Positions 1 through 9,288 of a stretch of 64,000 nt of DNA are shown here, one piece after another. Origin of the DNA: Ruminococcus turbiniformis. GTDB lineage: Bacteria > Bacillota > Clostridia > Lachnospirales > Lachnospiraceae. The notes below the pieces were generated by a model, which was given only the letters and a program-made list of their open reading frames with translations, searched no databases and had not been told where the DNA came from. Where the stretch lies: positions 1 to 64,000 of the forward strand of contig NZ_JAJEQX010000016.1 of the NCBI RefSeq assembly GCF_020687545.1, given 5' to 3'. Each line of letters starts with the position of its first letter. Position 1 is the stretch's first letter. The position numbers were made by a program, and so were the translations under genes.

Positions 1-53
1 GAAAAAAAGTAAGCGAAGATAAAACATTACTATATTTCAAGTATGGTGCACAA

Positions 54-104
54 AGTGCCACAATCCCTGTATCTTCAAGGATTGTGGCACTCGTTTTTCT
101 TTTC
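54..104 (+). terminator. Intrinsic terminator of a gene left of the window
   Basis: A perfect 13-bp stem (AGTGCCACAATCC with its complement at 79-91) encloses a 12-nt loop and is followed by a T-rich run. The T-run lies on the plus-strand side, so it should end a plus-strand transcript entering from outside the window. Bases 105-228 hold only the rqcH leader and no recognisable gene. Confidence 0.8.
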
Positions 105-228
105 AACTGTCAAAGATGGGATTATACCCTCTGTCCGCCAAATGGTCAACAGGTCTTTTTCCCTCCCGGGAGTTGTGTTATACTGATATCCGCAGGCTTT
201 ATTTCTGTATGCAAAGGAGAGATTCAAC

Positions 229-1971
229 ATGGCATTTGACGGAATTGTCGTGGCCGGTCTGGTCCACGAACTGAAAGATAAACTTTTAAACGGGCGCATC
301 GCGAAGATCGCCCAGCCCGAAAACGACGAACTGCTTCTTACAGTCAAAAGCACGAAGGGACAGATGCGTCTTTTAATCAGCGCGGACGCTTCCCTTCCGC
401 TGATCTACCTGACGGATTCCAACAAGCCCGGCCCCATCACGGCGCCGAACTTCTGCATGCTTCTGCGCAAGCACATCGGCGGCGGAAGGATCACGGACAT
501 CAGCCAGCCGGGACTTGAGCGGATCATCCGCTTTACAGTAGAACATCTGGACGAGATGGGAGATCTGTGCCGCAAGCAGCTCATCGTGGAGATCATGGGA
601 AAGCACAGCAACATTATCTTCTGCACGGAGGACGGCATGATCATCGACAGCATCAAGCACGTCTCCGCCCAGATGAGCTCCGTGCGCGAGGTGCTTCCCG
701 GACGGGAGTATTTCATCCCGGATACGATGCACAAGGAAAATCCCCTCGACGTTTCGTTTTCCCGGTTCGCCGATCTTCTGCGGGAGAAACCGATGGCAGC
801 GTCAAAGGCGGTATACACAAGCTTTACCGGAATCAGCCCGGTCACCGCGGAGGAGATCTGTTTTCTCGCGGGGCTTGATTCCTCCGTCCCGCCGAAGGAG
901 TTTTCCGAGGACGTGCTTTTGCACCTGTACAACCAGTTTACGATCTATTTCTCCGCGGTGAAGGAAGGAGCCTTCTCCCCTGCCATCTACTATGACGGAC
1001 AGGAGCCGAAAGAGTTTTCCGCCCTGCCCTTAAGCCATTTTTCAAACTACACGCGGCAGGAGTATGATTCCATGTCCCGGGTGCTCTCAGACTTCTACGC
1101 CGCCAAAAGCAGGATCACACGGATCCGCCAGAAGTCTGCCGATCTGCGCCACGTGGTGCAGACCGCCCTTGAACGGAACCGGAAAAAGTACGACCTTCAG
1201 ATCAGGCAGCTAAAAGACACGGAAAACCGGGAGAAATACAAAGTATACGGGGAGCTGATCAACGCCTACGGCTACAGCGTGCCGGAAGGGGCGAAGAACA
1301 TGGAGGCGCTCAATTACTATACGAACGAGACCGTCACCATTCCCCTCGATCCCGCGAAGACGCCCCAGGAGAACGCGCAGAAATATTTTGCCAGATACAA
1401 CAAGCAGAAGCGCACCTTTGAGGCCCTCTCCGAACTGATCCGGGAGACGAAAGATGAGATCACCTACCTGGAGTCCATCCAGACTGCTCTCGACATTGCC
1501 CTTGACGAGGACGACCTGGCAGGCGTGAAAGAAGAACTTGCGAACACCGGCTATATCCGGCGGAAATATACGAAGAAAAAGGTGAAACTGAAAAACACGC
1601 CGCTTCACTATATTTCCAGCGACGGCTACCATATGTACGTTGGGAAGAACAACCTGCAGAACGACGAGCTGACCTTCCGCTTTGCCGTGGGAAACGACTG
1701 GTGGTTCCACGCAAAACAGGCGCCCGGCTCCCACGTCATCGTGAAATCAAACGGCGATGAACTGCCGGATTCCACCTTCGAGGAGGCCGGACGCCTGGCC
1801 GCATACTATTCCAGCATGCGGGGAAGCGACAAAGTCGAGATCGACTATGTGGAGAAGAAACACGTCAAGAAACCTGCCGGCGCAAAACCCGGGTTTGTCG
1901 TGTACTACACCAACTATTCTCTTCTTATAGACAGCGACATCAGCGGGATTGCCGAGGTTCCTGCCCCATAA
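229..1971 (+). CDS. rqcH: RqcH / NFACT family ribosome quality control protein
   Basis: This 580-residue protein is a bacterial NFACT (Rqc2/FbpA-like) protein. In the family, RqcH binds stalled 50S subunits carrying peptidyl-tRNA and recruits tRNA-Ala to add C-terminal alanine tails that mark the peptide for degradation. An NFACT-N region fills the first half, including GPITAPNFCMLLRKHIGGG near residue 70 and EIMGKHSNIIF near 125. A charged, probably coiled-coil middle follows. The NFACT-R (DUF814) region near the C-terminus carries the typical WWFHAKQAPGSHVI signature. The start follows AAAGGAGAG. Its 3' end overlaps the convergent ATPase gene by 32 bases. Older annotation calls this family fibronectin-binding protein; the RqcH role is inferred from the family. 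Confidence 0.93.
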   Translation: MAFDGIVVAGLVHELKDKLLNGRIAKIAQPENDELLLTVKSTKGQMRLLISADASLPLIYLTDSNKPGPITAPNFCMLLRKHIGGGRITDISQPGLERIIRFTVEHLDEMGDLCRKQLIVEIMGKHSNIIFCTEDGMIIDSIKHVSAQMSSVREVLPGREYFIPDTMHKENPLDVSFSRFADLLREKPMAASKAVYTSFTGISPVTAEEICFLAGLDSSVPPKEFSEDVLLHLYNQFTIYFSAVKEGAFSPAIYYDGQEPKEFSALPLSHFSNYTRQEYDSMSRVLSDFYAAKSRITRIRQKSADLRHVVQTALERNRKKYDLQIRQLKDTENREKYKVYGELINAYGYSVPEGAKNMEALNYYTNETVTIPLDPAKTPQENAQKYFARYNKQKRTFEALSELIRETKDEITYLESIQTALDIALDEDDLAGVKEELANTGYIRRKYTKKKVKLKNTPLHYISSDGYHMYVGKNNLQNDELTFRFAVGNDWWFHAKQAPGSHVIVKSNGDELPDSTFEEAGRLAAYYSSMRGSDKVEIDYVEKKHVKKPAGAKPGFVVYYTNYSLLIDSDISGIAEVPAP

Positions 1972-3247
1972 GATAATCGATGAACTGCTGGGCTGTTCTG
2001 CCTGAGAGGCCTCCGTGGGAGAGTTCCCATTTGTTGGCCTCCAGAAGCAGTTCCTCCTCGGGCATATCGATGCCGCCGCGATCTGCGAGGACACGGACGA
2101 TCTGCTGGAACTCCTTCTTGTCCGGGGAGCCGAAGTAGATCGTCACGCCGAAGCGGGCCACAAGGGAGAGCTTCTCCTGCACGGTATCGTTTGTGTGAAG
2201 CTCCTCGTCCCGGTCCGCCTTATCCCTGAATGTCTCACGGATCAGGTGACGGCGGTTCGATGTGGCGTAGATCAGCACATTCTCGGGCTTTCTCTCGAGC
2301 CCTCCCTCGATCACTGCTTTCAGATACTTGTACTCGATCTCAAACTCCTCGAACGACAGATCATCCATATAGATAATGAATTTATAGTTCCGGTTCTTGA
2401 CCTGGGCGATCACATCGTTTAAGTCCTTAAACTGATGCTTGTACACCTCGATCATGCGCAGTCCCTGGTCGTAATACTGGTTCAGGATGGCCTTGATGGA
2501 GGATGATTTTCCCGTGCCCGCGTCTCCGAAGAGCAGGCAGTTGTTCGCTCTTCTTCCTTTTACAAATGCCTCGGTGTTGTCGATCAGCTTTTTCTTGGCA
2601 ATCTCATACCCCACAAGGTCGTCGAGATGAACATGCGCGATGTTCGTGATGGGAACGATCTCCATCTCTTTCCCCTCCGGGTGCTCGATGCGGAACGCCT
2701 TGTGAAGCCCCAGTTTTCCGACGCCGAACTCTTTGTAAAACTGCGTCACCTTCTGTTTGAAGTCCGCCGCATCTTCCGCGCTTCCCAGACTCACTGCCAG
2801 TCCGCAGATCCGGTCTTTCACCCGCCGGTTGAAGACTTTGCCCGATCCGGTCACGTTCCGGTAGTCCATAAGGATCTGAATGCAGTCTGCGTTTAAGTCT
2901 TTCTCAAGCTCTGAGAAGTCATAGTCGAACAGCTCTTTGAATATGGCAAAGTCGTGGAGGGCGATATCGTTGATGCTTCCGTCCACCTCTCCGACGATCT
3001 CGCAGGACGTGCTGTAGGCGTTCTCATGCCCGGTGAGCAGAAATGTCAGGTATGTGTGCCACAGATTTCCCTCAAATCCATGGCTTACCGAGAGCTCCAG
3101 CAGACGGTTCACGCACTCAAAGAGCAGGCTCCTTAAGTCTTCCCTGTTATAGTATTCATTTCCATGATTCTCCATGAGAAATGTCATATCCTTTAAAATA
3201 TCGCCGCATTCCATGCCTTTGTACAGCATCAGTTCATTGGTACGCAT
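1940..3247 (-). CDS. DUF815-family AAA+ ATP-binding protein
   Basis: A 435-residue P-loop ATPase of the DUF815 type. The Walker A motif GDAGTGKSS lies at about residues 241-249 and the Walker B stretch FIIYMDDL at about 290-297. An arginine-rich sensor-like region follows (ATSNRRHLIRETFRD). The N-terminal 200 residues are helical and unassigned. The cellular role of DUF815 proteins is not known to me, so only ATP binding is claimed. I chose the ATG at 3247 because AGGAGG stands nine bases before it; an upstream in-frame ATG lies ahead of that site and looks spurious. It follows pheA by 13 bases on the same strand and probably shares its transcript. Its 3' end overlaps rqcH tail to tail. Confidence 0.85.
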   Translation of the reverse strand: MRTNELMLYKGMECGDILKDMTFLMENHGNEYYNREDLRSLLFECVNRLLELSVSHGFEGNLWHTYLTFLLTGHENAYSTSCEIVGEVDGSINDIALHDFAIFKELFDYDFSELEKDLNADCIQILMDYRNVTGSGKVFNRRVKDRICGLAVSLGSAEDAADFKQKVTQFYKEFGVGKLGLHKAFRIEHPEGKEMEIVPITNIAHVHLDDLVGYEIAKKKLIDNTEAFVKGRRANNCLLFGDAGTGKSSSIKAILNQYYDQGLRMIEVYKHQFKDLNDVIAQVKNRNYKFIIYMDDLSFEEFEIEYKYLKAVIEGGLERKPENVLIYATSNRRHLIRETFRDKADRDEELHTNDTVQEKLSLVARFGVTIYFGSPDKKEFQQIVRVLADRGGIDMPEEELLLEANKWELSHGGLSGRTAQQFIDYLMGQEPRQSR

Positions 3248-3260
3248 CTGGTCTTCCCTC

Positions 3261-4391
3261 CTAATAATTTCCAAGAATCTTCATGTTCTGCGTCTCTTCT
3301 CTTAACCCCCGGATAGCATTCTTCACCGCAGGCTCCTCCAGGTTTCCCTCAAAATCCACGAAAAAGCAGTATTCCCACGGTCTTCCCTTCACCGGCCTGG
3401 ACTCGATCTTTGTCATGTTCAGGTCATTGTATATAAAATGGGAAAGAACGCTGTAAAGGGAACCGCTCCTGTGGGGCAGTTCAAACCGGATGCTGATCTT
3501 TGAGGCGTTCTCAAGGAACACCTTCTGGTTCGTCACCACGATAAACCGGGTGGAGTTGTCCTCCGCATCGTTGATCTCATCTACGAGAACAGACAGGCCG
3601 TGCACCTTGGCCGCATAGGCGCTGCACACCGCCGCCTGTGTCCGGTCGTTGTCATCCAGCACTTTCTTCGCCGCAATCGCCGTGTTCACCACACTGATCC
3701 TCTGCCAGTCGCTGTGGCTGTCCAGAAAATCTGCCGTCTGCATCAGAGCCTCCGTCTTCGAGTACACCCGTTTGATATCGGAAAGCTCTGTTCCCGGAAG
3801 GCCGGAAAGCGTGTGTACAATCGGAAGAATCGTCTCCGCCACGATATAGTTTTCAAACTCATCCAGCAGGTCGTACATCTCAATCACCGGGCCTGCCGTG
3901 GAATTTTCAATGGGAAGCACCGCGTAATCCGCCGCGCCCTCCTCGATGGCCTCCATCGCCTCCCGGAATGTTCTTACGTGAAATCCGTTGACATTCTCCC
4001 CGAAGAACTGCTTCATGGCCGCCTGGCTGTAGGCGCCTTCCGTCCCCTGAAAGACCACTCTCGCGTTCTGTCTGTCCAGATCGCTGATCCGGATAAAGGG
4101 CAGCCTTCCAAGCGCTCCCGCCTCTACAAGCTGCTGATACTGAAGCTTCCGGCTCATGGACATGAGCTGCTGGTAGAGCTCCTGTATCCCCTTTTTGTTG
4201 AAGTCGCCGCTTACTTTTGATGCCACATCGGCCAGCTTGTCGTTTTCCCTCTGCCGGTCGAAAACCTTCCTTCCGTTCTTTACTTTATATTCTCCTACTT
4301 CGCCGCAGACACGCATCCGCTCCTCATAAAGCTTCGCGATCTGGTCGTCGATTCTGTCAAGTTCTTCTCTTAATTGTGCCAGTTCCGCCAT
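3261..4391 (-). CDS. pheA: Bifunctional chorismate mutase / prephenate dehydratase
   Basis: This 376-residue P-protein converts chorismate to prephenate and then to phenylpyruvate, the branch step to phenylalanine. An AroQ-type chorismate mutase domain covers about residues 1-90 (LREELDRIDDQIAKLYEERM). The prephenate dehydratase domain covers about 110-290, with FQGTEGAYSQAA and the NSTRF motif. A C-terminal ACT domain carries the ESRP motif (IESRPVKGRPWEYCFFVD), which binds phenylalanine for feedback inhibition in this family. The length and domain order are typical. The start follows GGAGAGAG. It is divergent from the nitroreductase-pyrBI unit. Confidence 0.95.
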   Translation of the reverse strand: MAELAQLREELDRIDDQIAKLYEERMRVCGEVGEYKVKNGRKVFDRQRENDKLADVASKVSGDFNKKGIQELYQQLMSMSRKLQYQQLVEAGALGRLPFIRISDLDRQNARVVFQGTEGAYSQAAMKQFFGENVNGFHVRTFREAMEAIEEGAADYAVLPIENSTAGPVIEMYDLLDEFENYIVAETILPIVHTLSGLPGTELSDIKRVYSKTEALMQTADFLDSHSDWQRISVVNTAIAAKKVLDDNDRTQAAVCSAYAAKVHGLSVLVDEINDAEDNSTRFIVVTNQKVFLENASKISIRFELPHRSGSLYSVLSHFIYNDLNMTKIESRPVKGRPWEYCFFVDFEGNLEEPAVKNAIRGLREETQNMKILGNY

Positions 4392-4482
4392 TTTTCTCTC
4401 TCCTTTTCGCTGTTGGCCGGCATGCTGCTTTTCACACCTGTTCCCCAGTATATTACATTTTTTTGAGAAAATCTACTTTCTG

Positions 4483-4511
4483 TTGAAAATCAGAGTGATT
4501 TATTATATTAT
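4483..4511 (+). promoter_or_regulatory. Sigma-A promoter for nitroreductase-pyrBI
   Basis: TTGAAA (4483-4488) and TATTAT (4506-4511) are separated by exactly 17 bases, and the nitroreductase start lies 28 bases downstream. This is a good match to the vegetative consensus. No PyrR-type attenuator is visible between it and pyrB. Confidence 0.65.
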
Positions 4512-4538
4512 TAAGTGGAGAATCAGGGAGGTACACAA

Positions 4539-5075
4539 ATGAACGTTACTGAATGCTTAAAAACCCGAAGAAGCATCCGCAGATACAAAGCGGATCCCAT
4601 TGACCATTCTATGATTGAATCTGTCGTTTCTCTGGCATCTTATTCCCCTTCCTGGAAAAATACCCAGATCACCCGTTATCTTGCAATTGAAGACAAATCT
4701 CTTCTCGGCACGATTGCGGACAGGTATGTCCCGGATTACAACGCGAATATCATCCGCCAGGCGCCCGTGCTCATCGCCGTCACCTTTGTAAGGGGAAGAT
4801 GCGGCTATGAGCGGGACGGCTCTTTCACTACGAAAAAAGGCGACCGTTGGCAGATGTTCGACGTGGGAGCCGCGTGCCAGACGTTCTGCCTGGCAGCCTG
4901 GGAGCACGGACTTGGCACCGTGATCATGGGCGTTTTTGACGAGGACGGAATCTCCGGACTTCTGGACATTCCGCAGGAGCAGGAGCTGGCCGCGCTGGTC
5001 GCTCTGGGATATCCGGATATCGCTCCGGACGCTCCGAAACGCAAAGGCACGGAAGAACTTCTTCAGTTCAGATAA
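4539..5075 (+). CDS. Nitroreductase family protein
   Basis: A 178-residue FMN-dependent nitroreductase-fold protein. It has the N-terminal CLKTRRSIRRYK signature typical of the family and the usual hydrophobic C-terminal region ending in LVALGYPDIAPDAPKRK. The substrate cannot be told from sequence. I chose the ATG at 4539 because AGGGAGG lies eight bases before it; an in-frame GTG at 4515 lies upstream of that site and is unlikely. It is 39 bases from pyrB with no terminator between them, so it is probably cotranscribed with pyrBI. Whether it has a role in pyrimidine metabolism is unknown. Confidence 0.88.
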   Translation: MNVTECLKTRRSIRRYKADPIDHSMIESVVSLASYSPSWKNTQITRYLAIEDKSLLGTIADRYVPDYNANIIRQAPVLIAVTFVRGRCGYERDGSFTTKKGDRWQMFDVGAACQTFCLAAWEHGLGTVIMGVFDEDGISGLLDIPQEQELAALVALGYPDIAPDAPKRKGTEELLQFR

Positions 5076-5114
5076 ACACAGGGACTTCCCCTGCACATAA
5101 CAAGGAGGATATTT

Positions 5115-6035
5115 ATGAGACATTTGATGAGCCCGCTGGACTTTTCAGTGGAAGAACTTGACACACTTCTGGATCTGGCCCAGGATATTGAGGCGCATCC
5201 GGAGAAATATGCCCACGCATGCGAGGGCAAAAAACTTGCGACACTTTTCTATGAGCCGAGCACCCGTACCCGTTTAAGCCACGAGGCGGCCATGTTAAAC
5301 CTGGGCGGAAGTATTATGGGATTCTCCTCCGCAGACTCCAGCTCCGCGGCAAAGGGAGAGAGCGTATCCGACACGATCCGCACCATCTCCTGCTACGCGG
5401 ATATCTGCGCAATGAGACACCCGAAGGAAGGAGCACCCATGGTTGCATGCCAGCACTCTTCCATTCCGGTGATCAACGCGGGCGACGGCGGACATCAGCA
5501 CCCGACACAGACGCTGACCGACCTGCTCACAATCCGCAATTTAAAAGGCCGTCTCGGAAATATGACCATCGGTCTGTGCGGCGACCTGAAATTCGGACGC
5601 ACGGTCCACTCACTGATCAACGCGCTTGTAAGGTATGACGGCATCCGCTTTATTCTGATCTCTCCGGAAGAGCTGCGTCTCCCCGAGTACATCCGCCACG
5701 ATGTGCTTGACCGGAACAACATCCCCTACGAGGAGGTTGTCCGTCTTGAAGACGCCATGCCGGATCTTGACATTCTCTACATGACAAGAGTTCAGAAAGA
5801 GCGCTTCTTCAACGAGGAAGACTATGTCCGCATGAAAGACTTCTACATCCTCGACCGGGCAAAGATGAAGCTCGCGCCGGAGGATATGTACGTGCTCCAT
5901 CCCCTTCCGAGAGTCAACGAGATCGCCGTGGAGGTGGATGATGACCCGAGAGCCGCTTATTTCCGTCAGGTACAGTACGGCGTGTACGTGAGAATGGCGC
6001 TGATCCTTACGCTGCTTGACATCCATGTGGACTGA
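5115..6035 (+). CDS. pyrB: Aspartate carbamoyltransferase catalytic subunit
   Basis: This 306-residue protein condenses carbamoyl phosphate with aspartate, the committed step of pyrimidine synthesis. The carbamoyl-phosphate loop STRTR is at about residues 55-59 and the HPTQTLTDL motif is near 135. The C-terminal half is the aspartate-binding domain with HPLPRVNE. The length matches the family. AGGAGG precedes the ATG. The regulatory subunit gene pyrI follows 108 bases downstream, so the enzyme is likely the PyrB-PyrI holoenzyme. Confidence 0.97.
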   Translation: MRHLMSPLDFSVEELDTLLDLAQDIEAHPEKYAHACEGKKLATLFYEPSTRTRLSHEAAMLNLGGSIMGFSSADSSSAAKGESVSDTIRTISCYADICAMRHPKEGAPMVACQHSSIPVINAGDGGHQHPTQTLTDLLTIRNLKGRLGNMTIGLCGDLKFGRTVHSLINALVRYDGIRFILISPEELRLPEYIRHDVLDRNNIPYEEVVRLEDAMPDLDILYMTRVQKERFFNEEDYVRMKDFYILDRAKMKLAPEDMYVLHPLPRVNEIAVEVDDDPRAAYFRQVQYGVYVRMALILTLLDIHVD

Positions 6036-6143
6036 TGGCTGTATCTCATGACAGCCGCGCCGGGCTGAACGGTATCAGGCTGGCTGCACGGAACTTGACC
6101 ACAAGAGGAATGAAGATTTGAAAATTCAGAAAGGAAAGAACTC

Positions 6144-6587
6144 ATGTTTAAAAATACACTGAATGTAGGGAGTATCTCAGAAGGTTTCGTACTGGATCAC
6201 ATCGAGGCCGGAAGAAGTATGGATATTTACAAATACCTCCATCTCGACAAGCTGGACTGCTGCGTGGCGATCATCAAGAACGCCCGGAGCAACAAGATGG
6301 GCAAAAAGGATATCATCAAGATCGAGTGTCCGATCGACTTCATGGATCTGGATATTCTCGGATTCATCGATCACAATATTACCGTCAACATCATCGAGAA
6401 TGAGCAGATTGTGGAGAAAAAAGAGTTAAAGCTCCCCAAAGAGATCAAAAACGTGATCCGCTGCAAGAATCCGCGGTGCATCACCTCCATCGAGCAGGGT
6501 CTTGACCACGTATTCGTGCTCACAGATGAGGAGAATCAGATCTACAGATGCAAATACTGCGAAGAGAAATACCGCAGGAGAAGATAG
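6144..6587 (+). CDS. pyrI: Aspartate carbamoyltransferase regulatory subunit
   Basis: This 147-residue regulatory chain binds nucleotide effectors and joins PyrB trimers. The N-terminal allosteric domain begins near LNVGSISEGFVLDHI. The C-terminal zinc domain has four cysteines in the expected arrangement: CKNPRC near residue 109 and CKYC near 139. AGAAAGGAAAG precedes the ATG. The 3' untranslated region carries a short motif also found after prs (6598-6621), followed by a strong terminator. Confidence 0.96.
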   Translation: MFKNTLNVGSISEGFVLDHIEAGRSMDIYKYLHLDKLDCCVAIIKNARSNKMGKKDIIKIECPIDFMDLDILGFIDHNITVNIIENEQIVEKKELKLPKEIKNVIRCKNPRCITSIEQGLDHVFVLTDEENQIYRCKYCEEKYRRRR

Positions 6588-6597
6588 ATCCCCGGGC

Positions 6598-6621
6598 TTA
6601 TGATCGTCGCCCATACAAAAA
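6598..6621 (+). repeat. 3' UTR motif, copy 1 (after pyrI)
   Basis: TTATGATCGTCGCC followed two bases later by TACAAAAA. The same arrangement occurs after prs at 20659-20682. Here GGGC (6594-6597) can pair with GCCC (6609-6612), leaving the TTATGATCGTC stretch as the loop. The motif sits directly before the terminator hairpin. Its function is unknown. Confidence 0.5.
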
Positions 6622-6671
6622 GAAGCTGAAATTCTGCCTGACACGAGGTGAAATTTCAGCTTCTTTTTTCA
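6616..6671. terminator. Bidirectional terminator between pyrI and DAHP synthase gene
   Basis: AGAAGCTGAAATT (6621-6633) pairs perfectly with 6652-6664. A T-run follows on the plus side and an A-run on the other, so the hairpin can end both convergent transcripts. Confidence 0.85.
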
Positions 6672-6673
6672 TC

Positions 6674-7705
6674 CTAACACTCTTCCGCAATCTTCAGAAT
6701 CAGCCTCTCTGTATCCTCCCATCCGAGACACGGATCGGTGATGGATTTTCCGTACACACGGTTTTCATCGATCTTCTGGCATCCTTCCTCGAGATAACTC
6801 TCGATCATCACGCCCTTGATAAGCTGCTTTAAGTCCGGGTTATATCTCCTGCTGTGAAGCACCTCACTGACAATCCGGATCTGCTCTTTGTACTGCTTGT
6901 CCGAATTGGAGTGGTTGGCGTCGATGATGGCGGCCGGGTTCTTTAAGTTCCACTCTCCGTACATGGACAGAAGCCGCATCAGATCCTCGTAATGATAGTT
7001 CGGAATGCATGTTCCGTACTTGTCCACTCCTCCGCGGAGAATCACATGGGCCAGATCGTTTCCGTCTGTCGTCACATCCATTCCCCGGTAGATGAACCGG
7101 TGGGAGTTCTGGGCCGCCATGACAGAGTTCAGCATGACGGAAAAGTCGCCGCTTGTGGGATTTTTCATTCCCACCGGAATGTCCATGCTGCTTGCGGTCA
7201 GCCGGTGCTGCTGGTTCTCCACCGACCGGGCGCCCACCGCCTCATAGGAGAGAATATCGTCCAGATAGCTTCGGTTCTCCGGGTAGAGCATCTCATCCGC
7301 CGCCGTGAGCCCGCTCTCACTGATCGCGCGGGTGTGCATTTTCCGGATGGCGATGATTCCGGCCAGAAGATCCGGTTCCTGATCCGGCTCCGGCTGATGG
7401 AGCATTCCCTTGTATCCTTCCCCTGTTGTCCTCGGTTTATTTGTGTAAATCCTGGGTATGATCATAAGCCGGTCTTTCACCTTCTCGTTCAATGCGGCGA
7501 GACGGTTGACATACTCACACACAGAATCCTCATTGTCAGCGGAACAGGGCCCTGTGATCACAATGAACTTATCTGATTTTCCCGTAAATATATCCCGGAT
7601 CTCGCGGTCCCGTTTTTCTTTGATCTCCCGGATCTTGTCGGAGAGCGGATACTCCGCCTTCAGATCTGCCGGAAGAGGAAGCTGTGCGTTTATCTTCATG
7701 CCCAT
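6674..7705 (-). CDS. aroF: 3-deoxy-7-phosphoheptulonate synthase (DAHP synthase, class I)
   Basis: This 343-residue enzyme joins phosphoenolpyruvate and erythrose 4-phosphate, the first step of the shikimate pathway. Family signatures include FIVITGPCSADN, PRIYTNKPRTTGEGYKG, and the metal- and substrate-binding stretch DANHSNSDKQ with GVMIESYLEEG. I chose the ATG at 7705 because AGGAGG stands just upstream; the open frame continues further into the RNase P RNA gene and that part is not coding. The length matches AroF/AroG/AroH enzymes. The symbol is generic, because the feedback specificity (Phe, Tyr or Trp) cannot be read from sequence. It lies downstream of rnpB on the same strand. Confidence 0.94.
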   Translation of the reverse strand: MGMKINAQLPLPADLKAEYPLSDKIREIKEKRDREIRDIFTGKSDKFIVITGPCSADNEDSVCEYVNRLAALNEKVKDRLMIIPRIYTNKPRTTGEGYKGMLHQPEPDQEPDLLAGIIAIRKMHTRAISESGLTAADEMLYPENRSYLDDILSYEAVGARSVENQQHRLTASSMDIPVGMKNPTSGDFSVMLNSVMAAQNSHRFIYRGMDVTTDGNDLAHVILRGGVDKYGTCIPNYHYEDLMRLLSMYGEWNLKNPAAIIDANHSNSDKQYKEQIRIVSEVLHSRRYNPDLKQLIKGVMIESYLEEGCQKIDENRVYGKSITDPCLGWEDTERLILKIAEEC

Positions 7706-7799
7706 GACTGTATCCTCCTGTTTAACCTGCCTCATATTTCTTAAAACCGGACGCGCAGATTTCGTTTTTCTGTCCTGCGTTCCGTAAAAATAAAAAAAA

Positions 7800-8163
7800 G
7801 TGTCAAGCAAGACGATAAGCCGGGTTATGTCGTGGACAATCATCTGTCTAGGCACGGCGTCGCCGCCGTGCTCGAGCGACCAACCTGAAGCGTGACGGGC
7901 CGCCACACTGCTTCTTTCCGGTCTTGCTTCGGATGGGGTTTACATGTGCCCCCGCTGTTACCAGAGAGGCGGTAGTCTCTTACACTGCCTTTCCACCCTT
8001 ACCGGCTCCGGCATATACCGGAACAGGCGGTTTATTTCTGTTGCACTGGCCTTGGAGTCACCTCCACCGGACGTTATCCGGCATCCTGCCCTGTGAAGCC
8101 CGGACTTTCCTCGTCTGCGGCCTTTCGGCACATGCAGCCGCGATTGTCTGTCTTACTTGACAC
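7800..8163 (-). ncRNA. rnpB: RNase P RNA, class A
   Basis: The minus strand carries class A RNase P RNA hallmarks: GAGGAAAGTCCGGGCTTC near the 5' end, CCAGTGCAACAGAAAT in the core, and AACCCGGCTTAT near the 3' end. The ends pair as the P1 helix (8150-8163 with 7800-7813), which together with a long T-run (7792-7799) also acts as terminator. The RNA cleaves 5' leaders from tRNA precursors. Boundaries are set from the P1 pairing. Confidence 0.95.
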
Positions 8164-8171
8164 AGTATTTA

Positions 8172-8200
8172 ATTATACTATACCTGTTTTTAAATTTCCA
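8172..8200 (-). promoter_or_regulatory. Promoter for rnpB
   Basis: On the minus strand, TGGAAA (8200-8195) and a perfect TATAAT (8177-8172) are separated by 17 bases and lie directly before the RNase P RNA 5' end. Confidence 0.6.
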
Positions 8201-8234
8201 CCGTTTTTTTGAGTCTGCTTTTCCGACCCGTTTT

Positions 8235-9092
8235 TCAGCATTTTTCGATCCTGTCCTTCAGCATCCCGCACAGATCCGGGATCACCGGCTCAAATTCCGC
8301 GCCGTACCATCTGCCTTTCTCTGACGATGCGGTCTGTTCAATGCACGCCACCACATAGTCTGCGGCAAGGGAGAGTGCGTCTCCGAGCTCTAATCCTCTC
8401 ATCAGTCCTCCGGTCACTGTGGAGGCGAAAATGTCTCCCGTGCCGTGGTAGGACTGCTCGCACCATTTCGTGAAATAGGAAAACTCCTTACCGCTCCTGT
8501 CGAGATAAGCCACGCCCAGTCTGCCCGGCTCAAAGCTTACCCCGGTGAGAACCGCTGTGCCGCACCCGAGATCAAGAAGGCGCTCAAGCAGCTCCCGGAT
8601 GTAAGCTCTGTCGTATCCATTCTCCCCCGGCGCCCGGTAAGGCATTCCTGTCAGAAGGGCCGCCTCCGTGATGTTTGGAAGGATCACGTCCGCTTTCGCA
8701 CACACCTTCGCCATGGCCGCAGGGAAGGACTCTCCGAATGCCGGGTAGAGTTTTCCGTTGTCCGCCATCGCGGGATCCACGATCACCTGAGCTCCGTTTC
8801 CGGAAAAGCGGTCGAAAAAGCGCGCCACCTGTTCGCACTGCTCCCCGGAGGCGAGATATCCGGTGTAGATTCCGTCAAATGCGATCCCCTGCCGCTCCCA
8901 CGCGTCCGAGATCGGTTCGATCTGATCCGAGAGATCCACACACGTAAATTCCTGAAACATTGTATGGTTGGATAATACGGCCGTCGGAAGAATACTGCAC
9001 TCCACACCCATTGCCGATATGATCGGCAGGGCGACTGTGATGGAGCAGCATCCGACGCATGAAATGTCCTGAAGTGTCACAATTCTTTTCAT
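8235..9092 (-). CDS. Pyridoxal/pyridoxamine kinase-like protein (PfkB/ribokinase fold)
   Basis: A 285-residue PdxK/PdxY-like kinase, expected to phosphorylate B6 vitamers in salvage of pyridoxal phosphate. The start IVTLQDISCVGCCSITVALP and the motif DGIYTGYL are typical. The C-terminal kinase signature is SYHGTGDIFASTVTGGLMRG, where the GTGD aspartate would be the catalytic base. The ATG at 9092 follows AGAAAGGGAT; an upstream in-frame start at 9113 lacks such a site. Related kinases act on hydroxymethylpyrimidine, so substrate specificity is inferred. Confidence 0.85.
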   Translation of the reverse strand: MKRIVTLQDISCVGCCSITVALPIISAMGVECSILPTAVLSNHTMFQEFTCVDLSDQIEPISDAWERQGIAFDGIYTGYLASGEQCEQVARFFDRFSGNGAQVIVDPAMADNGKLYPAFGESFPAAMAKVCAKADVILPNITEAALLTGMPYRAPGENGYDRAYIRELLERLLDLGCGTAVLTGVSFEPGRLGVAYLDRSGKEFSYFTKWCEQSYHGTGDIFASTVTGGLMRGLELGDALSLAADYVVACIEQTASSEKGRWYGAEFEPVIPDLCGMLKDRIEKC

Positions 9093-9288
9093 TCTGATAT
9101 CCCTTTCTGTCATCTTCTCTAATGTCTGGGATCCGCCCGGCAGATCCCGGTTCGGGAATCGTCTCCCGCTGACCTGTAAGTCATAGAAAGAGTATATCAG
9201 ATATGGTTTGGTTTGAAATAGCCAGAATTATACTTTTTGACCAGTCCAGTTTATCCGGATGAACCGGCCTGCCCTTTTGTCCCCGGAC

